A stretch of 64,000 bases of DNA from Parabacteroides sp. FAFU027 (GTDB taxonomy: Bacteria; Bacteroidota; Bacteroidia; Bacteroidales; UBA7332), in NCBI RefSeq assembly GCF_022808675.1, contig NZ_JAKZKV010000007.1:272586-336585 (forward strand), read 5' to 3'. Within the stretch, counting starts at the first letter, position 1; each line of letters starts with the position of its first letter. Below the pieces are notes generated by a model that was not told where the DNA came from, searched no databases, and saw only the letters and a program-made list of their open reading frames with translations. Both the position numbers and the translations under genes were made by a program. This document shows, one piece after another, positions 25,746 to 34,879 of the stretch.

Positions 25746-28619
25746 ATGCGCATGAAAACACCTCAATTTGCCGATCGCCACATTGGCATTCAAACCGAAG
25801 ACCTTGGAGTAATGCTGTCCTCTATCGGCGTGGACAATCTGAAAACGTTGATCGACCAGACAATTCCTTCAGACATTCGTCTCTCCAAAGAATTGCATCT
25901 CCCCCAGGCCTTGAGCGAACATGAATACGCTCATCACATCCATGAATTAGCCTCGAAAAATAAAATATTTACCAACTTTATCGGACAAGGCTGGTATGGA
26001 ACTGTAACACCGGCACCAATACTACGAAACGTATTTGAAAATCCGGTATGGTACACCTCCTATACGCCTTACCAAGCGGAAATATCACAAGGACGTTTGG
26101 AAGCTCTGCTCAACTTCCAGACGATGGTTATGGATCTGACAGCAATGGAACTTGCAAACAGCTCCTTGCTGGATGATGCGACAGCCGCTGCCGAAGCCGC
26201 CTGGATGATGTATGGATTACGTAGTCGTGAGCAACAGAAAAGCAATGCAAATATCCTACTGGTCGATGAAGTAATATTTCCACATATTCAGGTTGTACTT
26301 CACACCCGTACGACGCTTCAGGGTATCGAATTAAAGATTGGAAAACGGAATAATTTCATTTTCGACGAAAAGGTCTTTGGTGTAATTATTCAATACCCGG
26401 ATAATATTGGTGAAATCGAGGATTATTCTTCATTGGTTGAAAAAGCTCATGCTGTAGGAGCAAAAGTAGCCGTTGCCGCCGATCTCCTAAGCCTTGCACT
26501 ACTTACCCCTCCCGGGAAATGGGGTGCTGACATCGCTTTTGGCAGCTCACAACGGTTTGGTATCCCCATGTACTTCGGCGGACCATCAGCAGCCTATTTC
26601 GCCACTAAAGATGAATATAAACGCAGCGTACCGGGCAGAATCATTGGCATTTCCAAAGATGTGAATGGTAAACCCGCTCTACGTATGGCTTTGCAAACCC
26701 GCGAGCAACACATCAAACGGGAAAAAGCAACGTCAAATATATGTACTGCCCAGGCACTATTAGCGACTATGGCCGGATTTTATGCCGTCTATCATGGTTC
26801 GGAAGGCATCCGAAATATAGCTTCACGTGTACATACCTTGGCCGGCATTCTTTCACAGCATCTCAAAAAATGGGGCTACATCCAACGAAACAAACAGTTT
26901 TTCGACACCTTAACCGTCGAATTGCCCTATAACGAACAAATAGGCTCCATTCGCCAGGCCGCTTTGGCTAAAAACATAAACCTGCACTATCCCGATACAA
27001 ACCGGATAAGTATTAGTCTGGATGAAACAACCGGATTAAAGGAGCTCAATAACCTGTTGGAGATATTTGCGAAAGCATCAGGACAAAAAGCAGAGCCAAT
27101 AGATAATATCCACGTACAAATCTATTTTGAAAAAAAACTTCTTCGGGAAGACAAAATATTGACTCAGGAAGTATTCAATCGCTATCATACTGAAACCGAA
27201 CTGATGCGATATATCAAAAAACTGGAACGGAGGGATATTTCATTGGCACACTCTATGATTTCGTTAGGCTCCTGTACAATGAAATTGAATGCAGCTTCAG
27301 AGCTTTTGCCGCTAAGTCGCCCCGAATTTCAGAATATACATCCGCTCGCTCCGGCAAGCCAGACAGAAGGTTATAACGAATTAATTCGAAATCTCTCCGA
27401 CTACCTCTGTGAAATTACCGGACTACCCGGCATAAGCCTTCAACCGAATTCGGGTGCAGCCGGAGAATACACCGGACTTCGCATTATTCACGAATATCAT
27501 CAGGCCACAGGTAAAGGAGATCGGAATATCGTCCTTATTCCCGCCTCTGCACACGGCACTAATCCAGCCAGTGCCGCTCAGGCAGGATTTGAAGTGGTAG
27601 TGGTAAAATGCTCCGAAAACGGAGATGTCGATATGAATGACCTTCGGCAAAAAGCAGAGGAGCACAAGGATAACCTGGCGGCATTTATGATTACCTACCC
27701 ATCCACCCACGGTATATTTGAATCTCAAATCAAAGAGATGTGTCGTCTTATCCATGAATTTGGCGGACAGGTCTATATGGATGGTGCAAATATGAACGCA
27801 CAGGTCGGCTATACCAATCCGGGAATCATTGGTGCTGATGCCTGTCACCTCAACCTGCATAAGACATTCGCTATTCCACACGGTGGCGGAGGGCCTGGTG
27901 TTGGTCCGATTTGCGTTGCCTCGCATCTGAAGCCATTCCTGCCCATTACGACCCAAAATCGGACTAACAGCTATCAAAGCGGGTTAGCCGTAGCCTCTGC
28001 CCCCTTTGGTAGCGCAGGAGTACTGCCGATTACTTACGGCTATATAAGAATGATGGGGACAGATGGGTTAAAACAAGCTACAGCAATAGCGATCCTGAGT
28101 GCTAATTACCTGGCCAAACGTTTAAGCAACACTTACGGTATTCTTTATAAAGGGAATAATGGCCGCGTAGGACACGAACTCATATTAGAATGTCGCAACA
28201 TAAAAGCAGAAACCGGAATTACAGAAACCGATATCGCGAAACGACTGATTGATTATGGATTCCACGCCCCCACCCTCTCATTCCCGGTCCCCGGCACTCT
28301 GATGATTGAGCCGACTGAAAGCGAAAGTCTTTCGGAACTAAACCGGTTTACGGAGGCAATGCTAAATATTTATGAGGAGATAAAAGAAGCCAGTTCAAAT
28401 GAATTGATGAAAAGCGATAATGTACTGATCAACGCACCTCACCCGGAATACGCCGTCACTTCGGACGAATGGACACATCCGTATAGCCGTCAAAAGGCAG
28501 CTTATCCATTAGAGTGGATCAGAGAAAATAAGTTCTGGGCGAATGTAGCCAGAATAGATAACGCATATGGAGATCGTAATCTGGTTTGCTCCTGCGACAG
28601 CCTGATAGCAGACAAATAA
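25746..28619 (+). CDS. gcvP: Glycine dehydrogenase (decarboxylating), P protein of the glycine cleavage system
   Basis: The 957-residue PLP enzyme decarboxylates glycine and passes the aminomethyl group to the lipoyl H protein. It is the fused form, with N-terminal (P1-like, 1 to about 450) and C-terminal (P2-like) aminotransferase folds. Landmarks include FADRHIG, FIGQGWYGTVTPAPILRN, SLGSCTMKLNAASEL and LHKTFAIPHGGGGPGVGPI, whose Lys (about residue 705) binds PLP. Two closely spaced ATGs (25746 and 25752) are possible starts. gcvT and gcvH are not adjacent. The flanking genes are unrelated and a terminator follows. Confidence 0.96.
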   Translation: MRMKTPQFADRHIGIQTEDLGVMLSSIGVDNLKTLIDQTIPSDIRLSKELHLPQALSEHEYAHHIHELASKNKIFTNFIGQGWYGTVTPAPILRNVFENPVWYTSYTPYQAEISQGRLEALLNFQTMVMDLTAMELANSSLLDDATAAAEAAWMMYGLRSREQQKSNANILLVDEVIFPHIQVVLHTRTTLQGIELKIGKRNNFIFDEKVFGVIIQYPDNIGEIEDYSSLVEKAHAVGAKVAVAADLLSLALLTPPGKWGADIAFGSSQRFGIPMYFGGPSAAYFATKDEYKRSVPGRIIGISKDVNGKPALRMALQTREQHIKREKATSNICTAQALLATMAGFYAVYHGSEGIRNIASRVHTLAGILSQHLKKWGYIQRNKQFFDTLTVELPYNEQIGSIRQAALAKNINLHYPDTNRISISLDETTGLKELNNLLEIFAKASGQKAEPIDNIHVQIYFEKKLLREDKILTQEVFNRYHTETELMRYIKKLERRDISLAHSMISLGSCTMKLNAASELLPLSRPEFQNIHPLAPASQTEGYNELIRNLSDYLCEITGLPGISLQPNSGAAGEYTGLRIIHEYHQATGKGDRNIVLIPASAHGTNPASAAQAGFEVVVVKCSENGDVDMNDLRQKAEEHKDNLAAFMITYPSTHGIFESQIKEMCRLIHEFGGQVYMDGANMNAQVGYTNPGIIGADACHLNLHKTFAIPHGGGGPGVGPICVASHLKPFLPITTQNRTNSYQSGLAVASAPFGSAGVLPITYGYIRMMGTDGLKQATAIAILSANYLAKRLSNTYGILYKGNNGRVGHELILECRNIKAETGITETDIAKRLIDYGFHAPTLSFPVPGTLMIEPTESESLSELNRFTEAMLNIYEEIKEASSNELMKSDNVLINAPHPEYAVTSDEWTHPYSRQKAAYPLEWIRENKFWANVARIDNAYGDRNLVCSCDSLIADK

Positions 28620-28644
28620 ATGCTTGAAAAATACATGCTATTGA

Positions 28645-28672
28645 AACCGAAGACTCACCTCTTCGGTTTTTT
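28645..28672 (+). terminator. Rho-independent terminator after gcvP
   Basis: AACCGAAGA pairs with TCTTCGGTT followed by TTTT. Confidence 0.85.
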
Positions 28673-28793
28673 AGTATTCCTCTAAAAGGTCATTTTTACG
28701 ACTGGTTATGTCGGCTAATTCAAAAAAAAAGGCGTTCTTTGCAAGTTAATTTTCATTTTGACACAAAATTGTAATTCAACAAAAGGAAAAGCA

Positions 28794-29837
28794 ATGGTAT
28801 TTACAGCTCAACAAATTGCTGATTTTTTAAAAGGAGAAGTAGTTGGCAATCCGGATGTTCAGGTATCCGATTTTGCAAAAATCGAAGAAGGAAAAGCCGG
28901 CACTCTCACGTTCCTGGCCAATCCCAAATACGAAGAGTACATTTACACCACACAAGCGGATATTGTACTGGTTAATAGCGATTTCACTCCATCTTCAGAA
29001 ATCACTGCAACTTTAATCAAAGTACCCAACGCATATGCAGCTTTAGCGCAGTTATTGCAATTGGCAGAACAGGCTAAAGGACGAAAAAGCGGCATTGAAC
29101 CAATGACTCAAATTGCAGAATCTGCCCAATTGGGAGACTCTGTATATGTCGGCTCATTTACCTACATCAGTAATAATGCTGTAATTGGGAATAACGCACA
29201 GATATACCCTCAGGCATTCATTGGGGAGAATGTGACCATCGGTGAAAATACCATTTTATACCCCGGAGTAAAAATCTATGCCGGATGTAAAATCGGCAGC
29301 AACTGTATTCTACACGCAGGCGCTGTAGTGGGTTCTGATGGTTTCGGTTTTGCCCCGGAGGGAGAATCTTACAAAAAAATACCACAACTCGGCAATGTCA
29401 TCATTGAGGACAATGTTGAAATCGGTGCAAATACTACGATAGATTGTGCAACGATGGGATCAACCGTTATCCGAAAAGGAGTTAAACTTGACAATCTTAT
29501 TCAGATAGCACATAATGTTGAAATCGGTGCAAACACAGTGATGGCATCACAGTGCGGCATCGCAGGTTCTACCAAAATCGGCAAAAACTGTATGTTTGGA
29601 GGACAGGTTGGCATCGGTGGCCATATAACTATTGGAGATAAAACTCAAATCGGAGCTCAATCCGGAATTGGCAATAACACTCCTGGCGGACAGGTATTAC
29701 TCGGCACTCCGGCTCAGAATGCCAGAGACTGCGCTCGAAGCTATGCAGTTGTCCGCAATCTGCCGGAACTGCAAAAAACAGTTACCTCATTGAAAAAGGA
29801 AATCGAACTGCTTAAAAGTGAAGCTACTACAAAATAA
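28794..29837 (+). CDS. lpxD: UDP-3-O-(3-hydroxyacyl)glucosamine N-acyltransferase
   Basis: From ATG 28794 the protein has 347 residues and starts [16 protein letters not shown], as LpxD proteins do; a TTG at 28758 would add twelve unlikely residues. A uridine-binding N-domain ([13 protein letters not shown]) leads into a left-handed beta-helix of hexapeptide repeats ([20 protein letters not shown]). The catalytic His lies in [11 protein letters not shown]. It adds the second acyl chain in lipid A synthesis, in the cytoplasm, using 3-hydroxyacyl-ACP. It heads the lpxD - lpxC/fabZ - lpxA operon. Confidence 0.96.
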   Translation: MVFTAQQIADFLKGEVVGNPDVQVSDFAKIEEGKAGTLTFLANPKYEEYIYTTQADIVLVNSDFTPSSEITATLIKVPNAYAALAQLLQLAEQAKGRKSGIEPMTQIAESAQLGDSVYVGSFTYISNNAVIGNNAQIYPQAFIGENVTIGENTILYPGVKIYAGCKIGSNCILHAGAVVGSDGFGFAPEGESYKKIPQLGNVIIEDNVEIGANTTIDCATMGSTVIRKGVKLDNLIQIAHNVEIGANTVMASQCGIAGSTKIGKNCMFGGQVGIGGHITIGDKTQIGAQSGIGNNTPGGQVLLGTPAQNARDCARSYAVVRNLPELQKTVTSLKKEIELLKSEATTK

Positions 29838-29915
29838 ATTCACTTTTCCCATTTAATCAAGCAGCGAAACCACACATAATTGCATTTACTAATAACGAAA
29901 AAATAACTTAACCCG

Positions 29916-31301
29916 ATGTCAAATCAAAAAACGTTAAAACAAAGCTTTTCCGTTTCCGGCAAAGGCTTGCACACCGGACTTGAAATTACGGTTACATTCA
30001 CCCCTGCACCAACGAATCATGGATATAAAATCCAACGAATTGACCTGGAAGACCAACCCGTTATTGATGCGGTCGCTGAAAATGTCATCGACACACAACG
30101 TGGAACCGTAATCGGTAAAAATGACGTAAAGATTAGCACCATCGAACATGCACTGGCAGCTCTCTACTCTTTTGAGATTGACAACTGTCTGATGCTGGTA
30201 AACGCTCCTGAATTTCCTATTCTTGACGGAAGCTCAATTCGCTATGTAGAGGAAATACTGAAAGCAGAAATCGAAGAACAGGACGAACCTAAAGATTACT
30301 ACATTGTAAGAAATAAAACTGAGATTAAAGACGAAACAACCGGATCATCTATCCTTTTGCTTCCTGATGATAAATTCAGTGTAAACGCATTGGTTTCTTA
30401 CAATTCTTCAATCCTGTCCAATCAGTTCGCTGTACTGAACGATTTGAGTGAATTCCCTGCTCAAATTGCAGCCTCCCGCACATTTGTCTTTGTTAAAGAA
30501 ATCGAACCTCTCCTCAATAATAATTTGATTAAAGGCGGTGACCTTGACAACGCAATCGTTATCTACGACGAGGTAAAAAGCCAGGACGAATTAGACAAAC
30601 TAGCAGACCTGATGGGCGTTGCACACAAACCAGCAGCTCAACTGGGCTACCTAAACAACAAACCGTTAGTATTCGACAATGAACCCGCACGTCACAAACT
30701 GCTCGATGTAATCGGCGACCTAGCCCTGATTGGCAAACCAATAAAAGGTAGGGTAATTGCGACTAAACCCGGTCATAAGATTAACAATCAGTTTGCCCGC
30801 CAGATCCGAAAAGAGATTAAGCGCATGGAAGTTCCGACACCGATTTATTGTCCGGATAAAGCACCTGTATTAGATGTAAACCGCATCAAACAACTGCTTC
30901 CTCACCGTTGGCCATTCCTTATGGTGGACAAAGTAATCGAAATTGGCAAAAACCATATTATTGGAGTAAAAAATATAACTGTAAACGAGACTTTTTTCTG
31001 CGGTCACTTCCCTGATGAACCTGTTATGCCAGGAGTTTTACAGGTAGAAGCAATGGCTCAGATCGGCGGGTTGCTTGTATTAAATTCAATTGATGATCCA
31101 TCAAGCTACTCAACATACTTCATGAAGATTGACAATGTCAAATTCCGTCAGAAAGTTGTTCCAGGTGACACATTGTTGTTCCGTCTTGACATGATCTCCC
31201 CTATCCGTAGAGGCTGTGCCAATATGAAAGGATATGCCTTTGTCGGAGAAAAAATCGTTTCGGAAGCCGAATTCATGGCTCAAATCATAAAAAACAAATA
31301 A
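29916..31301 (+). CDS. lpxC: Bifunctional LpxC deacetylase / FabZ dehydratase
   Basis: The 461-residue fusion carries two enzymes. Residues 1 to about 305 are LpxC, the zinc deacetylase that commits to lipid A synthesis: SGKGLHTG at the start, TIEHALAALYSFEID with a zinc His, and HKLLDVIGDLALIGKPIKG with the other zinc ligands. Residues about 318-461 are FabZ, the 3-hydroxyacyl-ACP dehydratase of fatty acid synthesis: LLPHRWPFLMVDKV and GHFPDEPVMPGVLQVEAMAQ with its catalytic His and Glu. The fusion is characteristic of Bacteroidota and places both users of 3-hydroxyacyl-ACP in one polypeptide. It lies between lpxD and lpxA, 16 bp before the latter. Confidence 0.97.
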   Translation: MSNQKTLKQSFSVSGKGLHTGLEITVTFTPAPTNHGYKIQRIDLEDQPVIDAVAENVIDTQRGTVIGKNDVKISTIEHALAALYSFEIDNCLMLVNAPEFPILDGSSIRYVEEILKAEIEEQDEPKDYYIVRNKTEIKDETTGSSILLLPDDKFSVNALVSYNSSILSNQFAVLNDLSEFPAQIAASRTFVFVKEIEPLLNNNLIKGGDLDNAIVIYDEVKSQDELDKLADLMGVAHKPAAQLGYLNNKPLVFDNEPARHKLLDVIGDLALIGKPIKGRVIATKPGHKINNQFARQIRKEIKRMEVPTPIYCPDKAPVLDVNRIKQLLPHRWPFLMVDKVIEIGKNHIIGVKNITVNETFFCGHFPDEPVMPGVLQVEAMAQIGGLLVLNSIDDPSSYSTYFMKIDNVKFRQKVVPGDTLLFRLDMISPIRRGCANMKGYAFVGEKIVSEAEFMAQIIKNK

Positions 31302-31317
31302 ACCACAAACCCGATTT

Positions 31318-32100
31318 ATGAGACAACCACTTGCCTATATCCATCCGGACGCACAAATTGCTCCGAACGTGGTGATCGAACCATTCGTTACAATCGACAA
31401 AAATGTTGTAATCGAAGAAGGTACACGTATTGGTTCAAACGTAACGATTTTTGAAGGCGCAAGAATCGGTAAAAACTGTAATATTTTCCCGGGTGCAGTT
31501 ATTTCCGGAGTTCCCCAGGATTTGAAATTCCATGGTGAAAATTCTGTTGCTATCATAGGTGACAATACTACTATCCGTGAATGTGTTACCATTAATAGAG
31601 GTACTGCCTCTAAAAGTAAAACAGTAGTAGGGAGCAACTGCCTGATTATGGCCTATTGCCACGTTGCGCATGACAGTATTTTAGGAAATAATGTCATCAT
31701 GTCAAATGCCGTGCAGGTAGCAGGAGAAGTACAGATCGATGATTTTGCCATTATCGGTGGAGGTTCTCTGATTCACCAGTTTTGTCATATTGGCTCTCAT
31801 GTTATGATTCAGGGAGGCTCTCACATCAATAAAGATGTTCCTCCTTTCGTTAAAGCAGGCCGTAACCCGCTTTCTTATGCAGGTATCAACTCAATCGGTC
31901 TTCGCCGCAGAGGGTTCAGCAACGAGATTATCCGCGACATCCAGGAGATCTATCGCTTTCTTTACCTTTCAGGACTGAATAACACCGACGCTATCGAGAG
32001 AATCGAAGCTGAACTTCCAGCATCCAAGGAAAGGGACGATATCATTTTGTTCGTACGCAATTCTCAAAGAGGTATTATTAAGGGCTACTCCGGTCTTTAA
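31318..32100 (+). CDS. lpxA: UDP-N-acetylglucosamine acyltransferase
   Basis: The 260-residue enzyme performs the first step of lipid A synthesis. Residues 5-185 form hexapeptide repeats (IHPDAQIAPNVVIEPFVTID, IGKNCNIFPGAVISGVPQDL). The catalytic His is in AYCHVAHDSILGNN, and the C-terminal helical region is GFSNEIIRDIQEIYRFLY. Length and motifs are typical. It starts 16 bp after lpxC/fabZ, completing the lipid A operon. A hairpin without a T tract follows at 32126. Confidence 0.97.
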   Translation: MRQPLAYIHPDAQIAPNVVIEPFVTIDKNVVIEEGTRIGSNVTIFEGARIGKNCNIFPGAVISGVPQDLKFHGENSVAIIGDNTTIRECVTINRGTASKSKTVVGSNCLIMAYCHVAHDSILGNNVIMSNAVQVAGEVQIDDFAIIGGGSLIHQFCHIGSHVMIQGGSHINKDVPPFVKAGRNPLSYAGINSIGLRRRGFSNEIIRDIQEIYRFLYLSGLNNTDAIERIEAELPASKERDDIILFVRNSQRGIIKGYSGL

Positions 32101-32125
32101 CACCTACCTTATTTACAATCAAAAC

Positions 32126-32158
32126 ATTAGAATCAATATTAGCAATGTTGATTCTAAT
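32126..32158. repeat. Hairpin after lpxA
   Basis: ATTAGAATCAA pairs perfectly with TTGATTCTAAT around an 11-nt loop. No T run follows, so it may stabilise the mRNA 3' end rather than terminate. Confidence 0.6.
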
Positions 32159-32270
32159 CAAATTATTAACAAAGCGCGTCTGCAAAACAAACAAAGCATA
32201 TTAAGTGTTTAATATCTCAAAGCGACTGAACATTTCCTGTTTTTCTCGCCTGAGAATTGCTTTTATGTAT

Positions 32271-32279
32271 TATGTTTGC
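32271..32279 (+). promoter_or_regulatory. -7 promoter element of the pRiA4b ORF-3-like gene
   Basis: TATGTTTGC fits TAnnTTTGC. It overlaps the first codons of the longest possible frame, so the start at 32302 is preferred. Confidence 0.6.
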
Positions 32280-32301
32280 ATTCGTATCTAGTACACTTAA
32301 T

Positions 32302-32856
32302 ATGGTTTATAAGTTTTTGATCCTATCTGACGAAGTTGATAATTTTGCAAGAGAGATAACGATTGATTCAGAAAACACCTTTTTAGATTTACATAATGCC
32401 ATTCTGGATTCTGTAAATTACACAAAAGATGAGATGGCATCGTTTTTCTTGTGTGATGAAGATTGGGAAAAAGGCACCGAAATCACTCTCATGGAAATGG
32501 ATTCAGATCCTGAGTTTGACAGTTGGGTGATGAAAGACACCAAACTTAGTGATCTTCTGGAGGATGAAAAGCAAAAACTGCTATATATTTTCGACTACTT
32601 AACTGATCGGGCTTTCTTCCTGGAATTACGGGAAATCGTACCGGGAGAAGATTTAGATCAGCCTGTTTGCAGCAAATCCAAAGGAGATGCCCCCAAACAA
32701 AAAGTTGAATTTGAGTCCTTTGAAAAAGAAAACACAAGATTAGAAACCGGTGAATCATTCTATGGAGAAGACTCTTTTGAGTTAGACGAATTAGATGAAG
32801 AAGGTTTCGATATTAATGACGGAACTTCCGGTAACTCCCTTGAAGACAATCTTTGA
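32302..32856 (+). CDS. Plasmid pRiA4b ORF-3-like domain protein
   Basis: About 184 residues from ATG 32302 (MVYKFLILSDEVDNFAREI). Residues 1 to about 115 match the pRiA4b ORF-3/IS1096 TnpR-like fold: LHNAILDSVNYTKDEMASFF, EDWEKGTEITLMEMD, KLLYIFDYLTDRAFFLELRE. The C-terminal third is strongly acidic and low complexity (EDSFELDELDEEGFDINDG). Despite the family name there is no recombinase motif, so this is unlikely to be mobile. Conserved position beside lipid A and tRNA genes is plausible in Bacteroidales. It is followed 17 bp later by miaA, so is probably in one transcript. Function is unknown. Confidence 0.85.
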   Translation: MVYKFLILSDEVDNFAREITIDSENTFLDLHNAILDSVNYTKDEMASFFLCDEDWEKGTEITLMEMDSDPEFDSWVMKDTKLSDLLEDEKQKLLYIFDYLTDRAFFLELREIVPGEDLDQPVCSKSKGDAPKQKVEFESFEKENTRLETGESFYGEDSFELDELDEEGFDINDGTSGNSLEDNL

Positions 32857-32873
32857 CCATAGCCTTTAGCTGA

Positions 32874-33773
32874 ATGGCAAAAACCCTGATTGTCCTTTTA
32901 GGTCCCACTGGAGTCGGAAAAACTGAATTAAGCCTACGAATTGCACAGCGATTTAAAGCCGAAATCATTTCTTCCGACTCTCGTCAGTTATACAAAGAAA
33001 TGCTCATCGGCACTGCCGCTCCAACACCAGCTCAACTTAACCGTGTTAAACACCATTTTGTTGGAGAATTAGCCTTAACCGACTACTACAGTGCCGCACA
33101 ATTTGAAAATGACGTCATTCATTTTCTTGAAGACTATTACCAGGAACACGACATTGCCTTGATGACAGGTGGCTCAATGATGTACATTGATGCTGTATGT
33201 AAAGGTATTGACGATCTTCCGACTATCGACGAAACACTTCGGAAAGAAATTATCCGACTCTACGAAACCGAAGGCTTAGAGCCAATCAAGAAGCAATTAA
33301 GAGAGCTCGACCCAGTATATTATAACCAGGTGGATCTAATGAATCCTAAACGCGTAATTCACGCTCTAGAGATATGTCTGATGACTGGGAAGCCCTACTC
33401 TTCATTGCGTACAAACACAAAAAAGAAAAGACCGTTTAACATCATTAAAATCGGCCTTACCCGCGACCGCGAAGAACTATATGAGCGCATCAATATGCGG
33501 GTTGACGAAATGATGAAAGACGGGCTACTCAGAGAAGCTGAAAAACTATATCCTTTCAAAGGTTACAATTCACTTAACACCGTAGGATATAAAGAGTTAT
33601 TCAGTTATATTGAAGGAGAGCTGAGACTCGAAGAGGCCATTGAAAAAATAAAGAGAAACACACGCGTTTATTCCCGAAAACAAATGACCTGGTTCAAGCG
33701 TGATCCGGAGATCGTTTGGTTTCATCCAGAAGATGAAATTGAAATAGAAGAATTTATTGATAGAAACCTTTAA
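32874..33773 (+). CDS. miaA: tRNA dimethylallyltransferase
   Basis: The 299-residue enzyme transfers a dimethylallyl group to A37 of tRNAs reading UNN codons. It has the P-loop [13 protein letters not shown] (8-20), [11 protein letters not shown] (33-43, substrate binding) and [15 protein letters not shown]. The C-terminal [15 protein letters not shown] and [15 protein letters not shown] complete the RNA-binding region. Length is typical. It follows the pRiA4b-like gene closely. Confidence 0.96.
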   Translation: MAKTLIVLLGPTGVGKTELSLRIAQRFKAEIISSDSRQLYKEMLIGTAAPTPAQLNRVKHHFVGELALTDYYSAAQFENDVIHFLEDYYQEHDIALMTGGSMMYIDAVCKGIDDLPTIDETLRKEIIRLYETEGLEPIKKQLRELDPVYYNQVDLMNPKRVIHALEICLMTGKPYSSLRTNTKKKRPFNIIKIGLTRDREELYERINMRVDEMMKDGLLREAEKLYPFKGYNSLNTVGYKELFSYIEGELRLEEAIEKIKRNTRVYSRKQMTWFKRDPEIVWFHPEDEIEIEEFIDRNL

Positions 33774-33820
33774 CCCTAAAATAACCCCTTTAACCCTAAA
33801 ACCTTTATCAAAAACCCTTA

Positions 33821-34795
33821 ATGTTCAGAAAAACCCTTCTTTTCTTCTTCTTTTTAGGAGTGAAAAGCTCGCTTTTTGCGGGCGGTTCTGGCGTAAAAGT
33901 ACAGGCTAAAATGAATTACAAAAAGAAAGCCATGGAAATTACGTGTTTTAGTGAAAAAAATTACCCTTGTACTGTTGAGCTCAGTCTTGACGAACTGGAC
34001 AATTTTGACCAGAAGTACAAAAAAGGTGATGTGCTCCATGTGGTTGTCGCCAAAGGACAAGACGCATTCCTGTCATTGAAGACTAAATCAGATGCTACTC
34101 CCCGGATTAGTATTACATCAGACTTTATCAAAGGAAATCTGATGTCAAAACCTGATTTAGGTTATACTTATTTACTGCCTGTTTCTAATGGGAAAACAGC
34201 CCAGGTAAAATCATTGAAATACAACGGAAAAACTTCTGATTGTGATTTGGATCCGAAAAGTTGGTTCGGGCTTTCATTTAAAACACGTCCGGGAGATACC
34301 ATTTATGCATCGCGTAGAGGAATAGTAACCGGATTAAAAGCCAATAGCGCATCAACTGAATCTAAAATGCTCCATTCATTTCAGGAGAACTTCGTAGAAA
34401 TCTGTCATGCCGACGGATCATTTGCCACTTATCGATTATTTCAGAATAACGGAATATTCGTAAACGAAGGGGAAATGGTGGAAGCCGGACAACCTATCGG
34501 TATCATCGGTGGCGAAAATTATGTGGAAGGAAGCCATTTATGCTTTACGATTTCACATCCAATGGCAGAACAGATTTCAGATGGAGATCAAACCAAAACA
34601 AAGTATTTCAGAGAGTATATCCAAGCGAAATTCTGTACGAAAGAAAACCCTTCCGCGCAGTTAGCAGAAAATAGTTCTTATACAGCTGTTAAAACGATGG
34701 ATTTGATTACCCGGGAAATGACAAAATCAGAGAAAAAGGCATTCACAGAAAACGTTTCTAAAGCGAAATCGTTTGGTTTGCTAACCTTACGTTAA
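33821..34795 (+). CDS. M23/LytM-like secreted protein with degenerate metal site
   Basis: The 324-residue protein has a signal peptide (KTLLFFFFLGVKSSLFAG). The C-terminal half resembles the LytM domain of M23 endopeptidases: GDTIYASRRGIVTGLKAN, GQPIGIIGGENYVEGSHL. The zinc ligands are changed: the YAHL-type motif reads TYRLF and the final HxH reads HLC. The fold is therefore visible but the active site is probably dead, as in the amidase activators EnvC and NlpD. A regulatory role at the cell wall is an inference. The N-terminal ~140 residues have no recognised domain. It follows miaA by 47 bp. Confidence 0.8.
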   Translation: MFRKTLLFFFFLGVKSSLFAGGSGVKVQAKMNYKKKAMEITCFSEKNYPCTVELSLDELDNFDQKYKKGDVLHVVVAKGQDAFLSLKTKSDATPRISITSDFIKGNLMSKPDLGYTYLLPVSNGKTAQVKSLKYNGKTSDCDLDPKSWFGLSFKTRPGDTIYASRRGIVTGLKANSASTESKMLHSFQENFVEICHADGSFATYRLFQNNGIFVNEGEMVEAGQPIGIIGGENYVEGSHLCFTISHPMAEQISDGDQTKTKYFREYIQAKFCTKENPSAQLAENSSYTAVKTMDLITREMTKSEKKAFTENVSKAKSFGLLTLR

Positions 34796-34817
34796 TTATT
34801 TAAGAGATCAAAAAAAT

Positions 34818-34865
34818 ACAGCGTAAATTCCAAATTCAAATTGGCATTTACGCTGTTCTTTTTTA
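34818..34865. terminator. Bidirectional terminator between the LytM-like gene and rnr
   Basis: ACAGCGTAAAT pairs with ATTTACGCTGT, with a T run on the plus side and an A run on the other, so it can serve both convergent genes. Confidence 0.85.
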
Positions 34866-34879
34866 TTATAATGCTGGGA

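Noticed and set aside
27423..27977. 184-codon open frame on the minus strand
   Set aside because: Antisense to the PLP-binding half of gcvP.
32302..32856. Mobile-element gene (IS1096 passenger/TnpR annotation)
   Set aside because: The fold matches pRiA4b ORF-3 but there are no recombinase residues, terminal repeats or other transposon genes around it.
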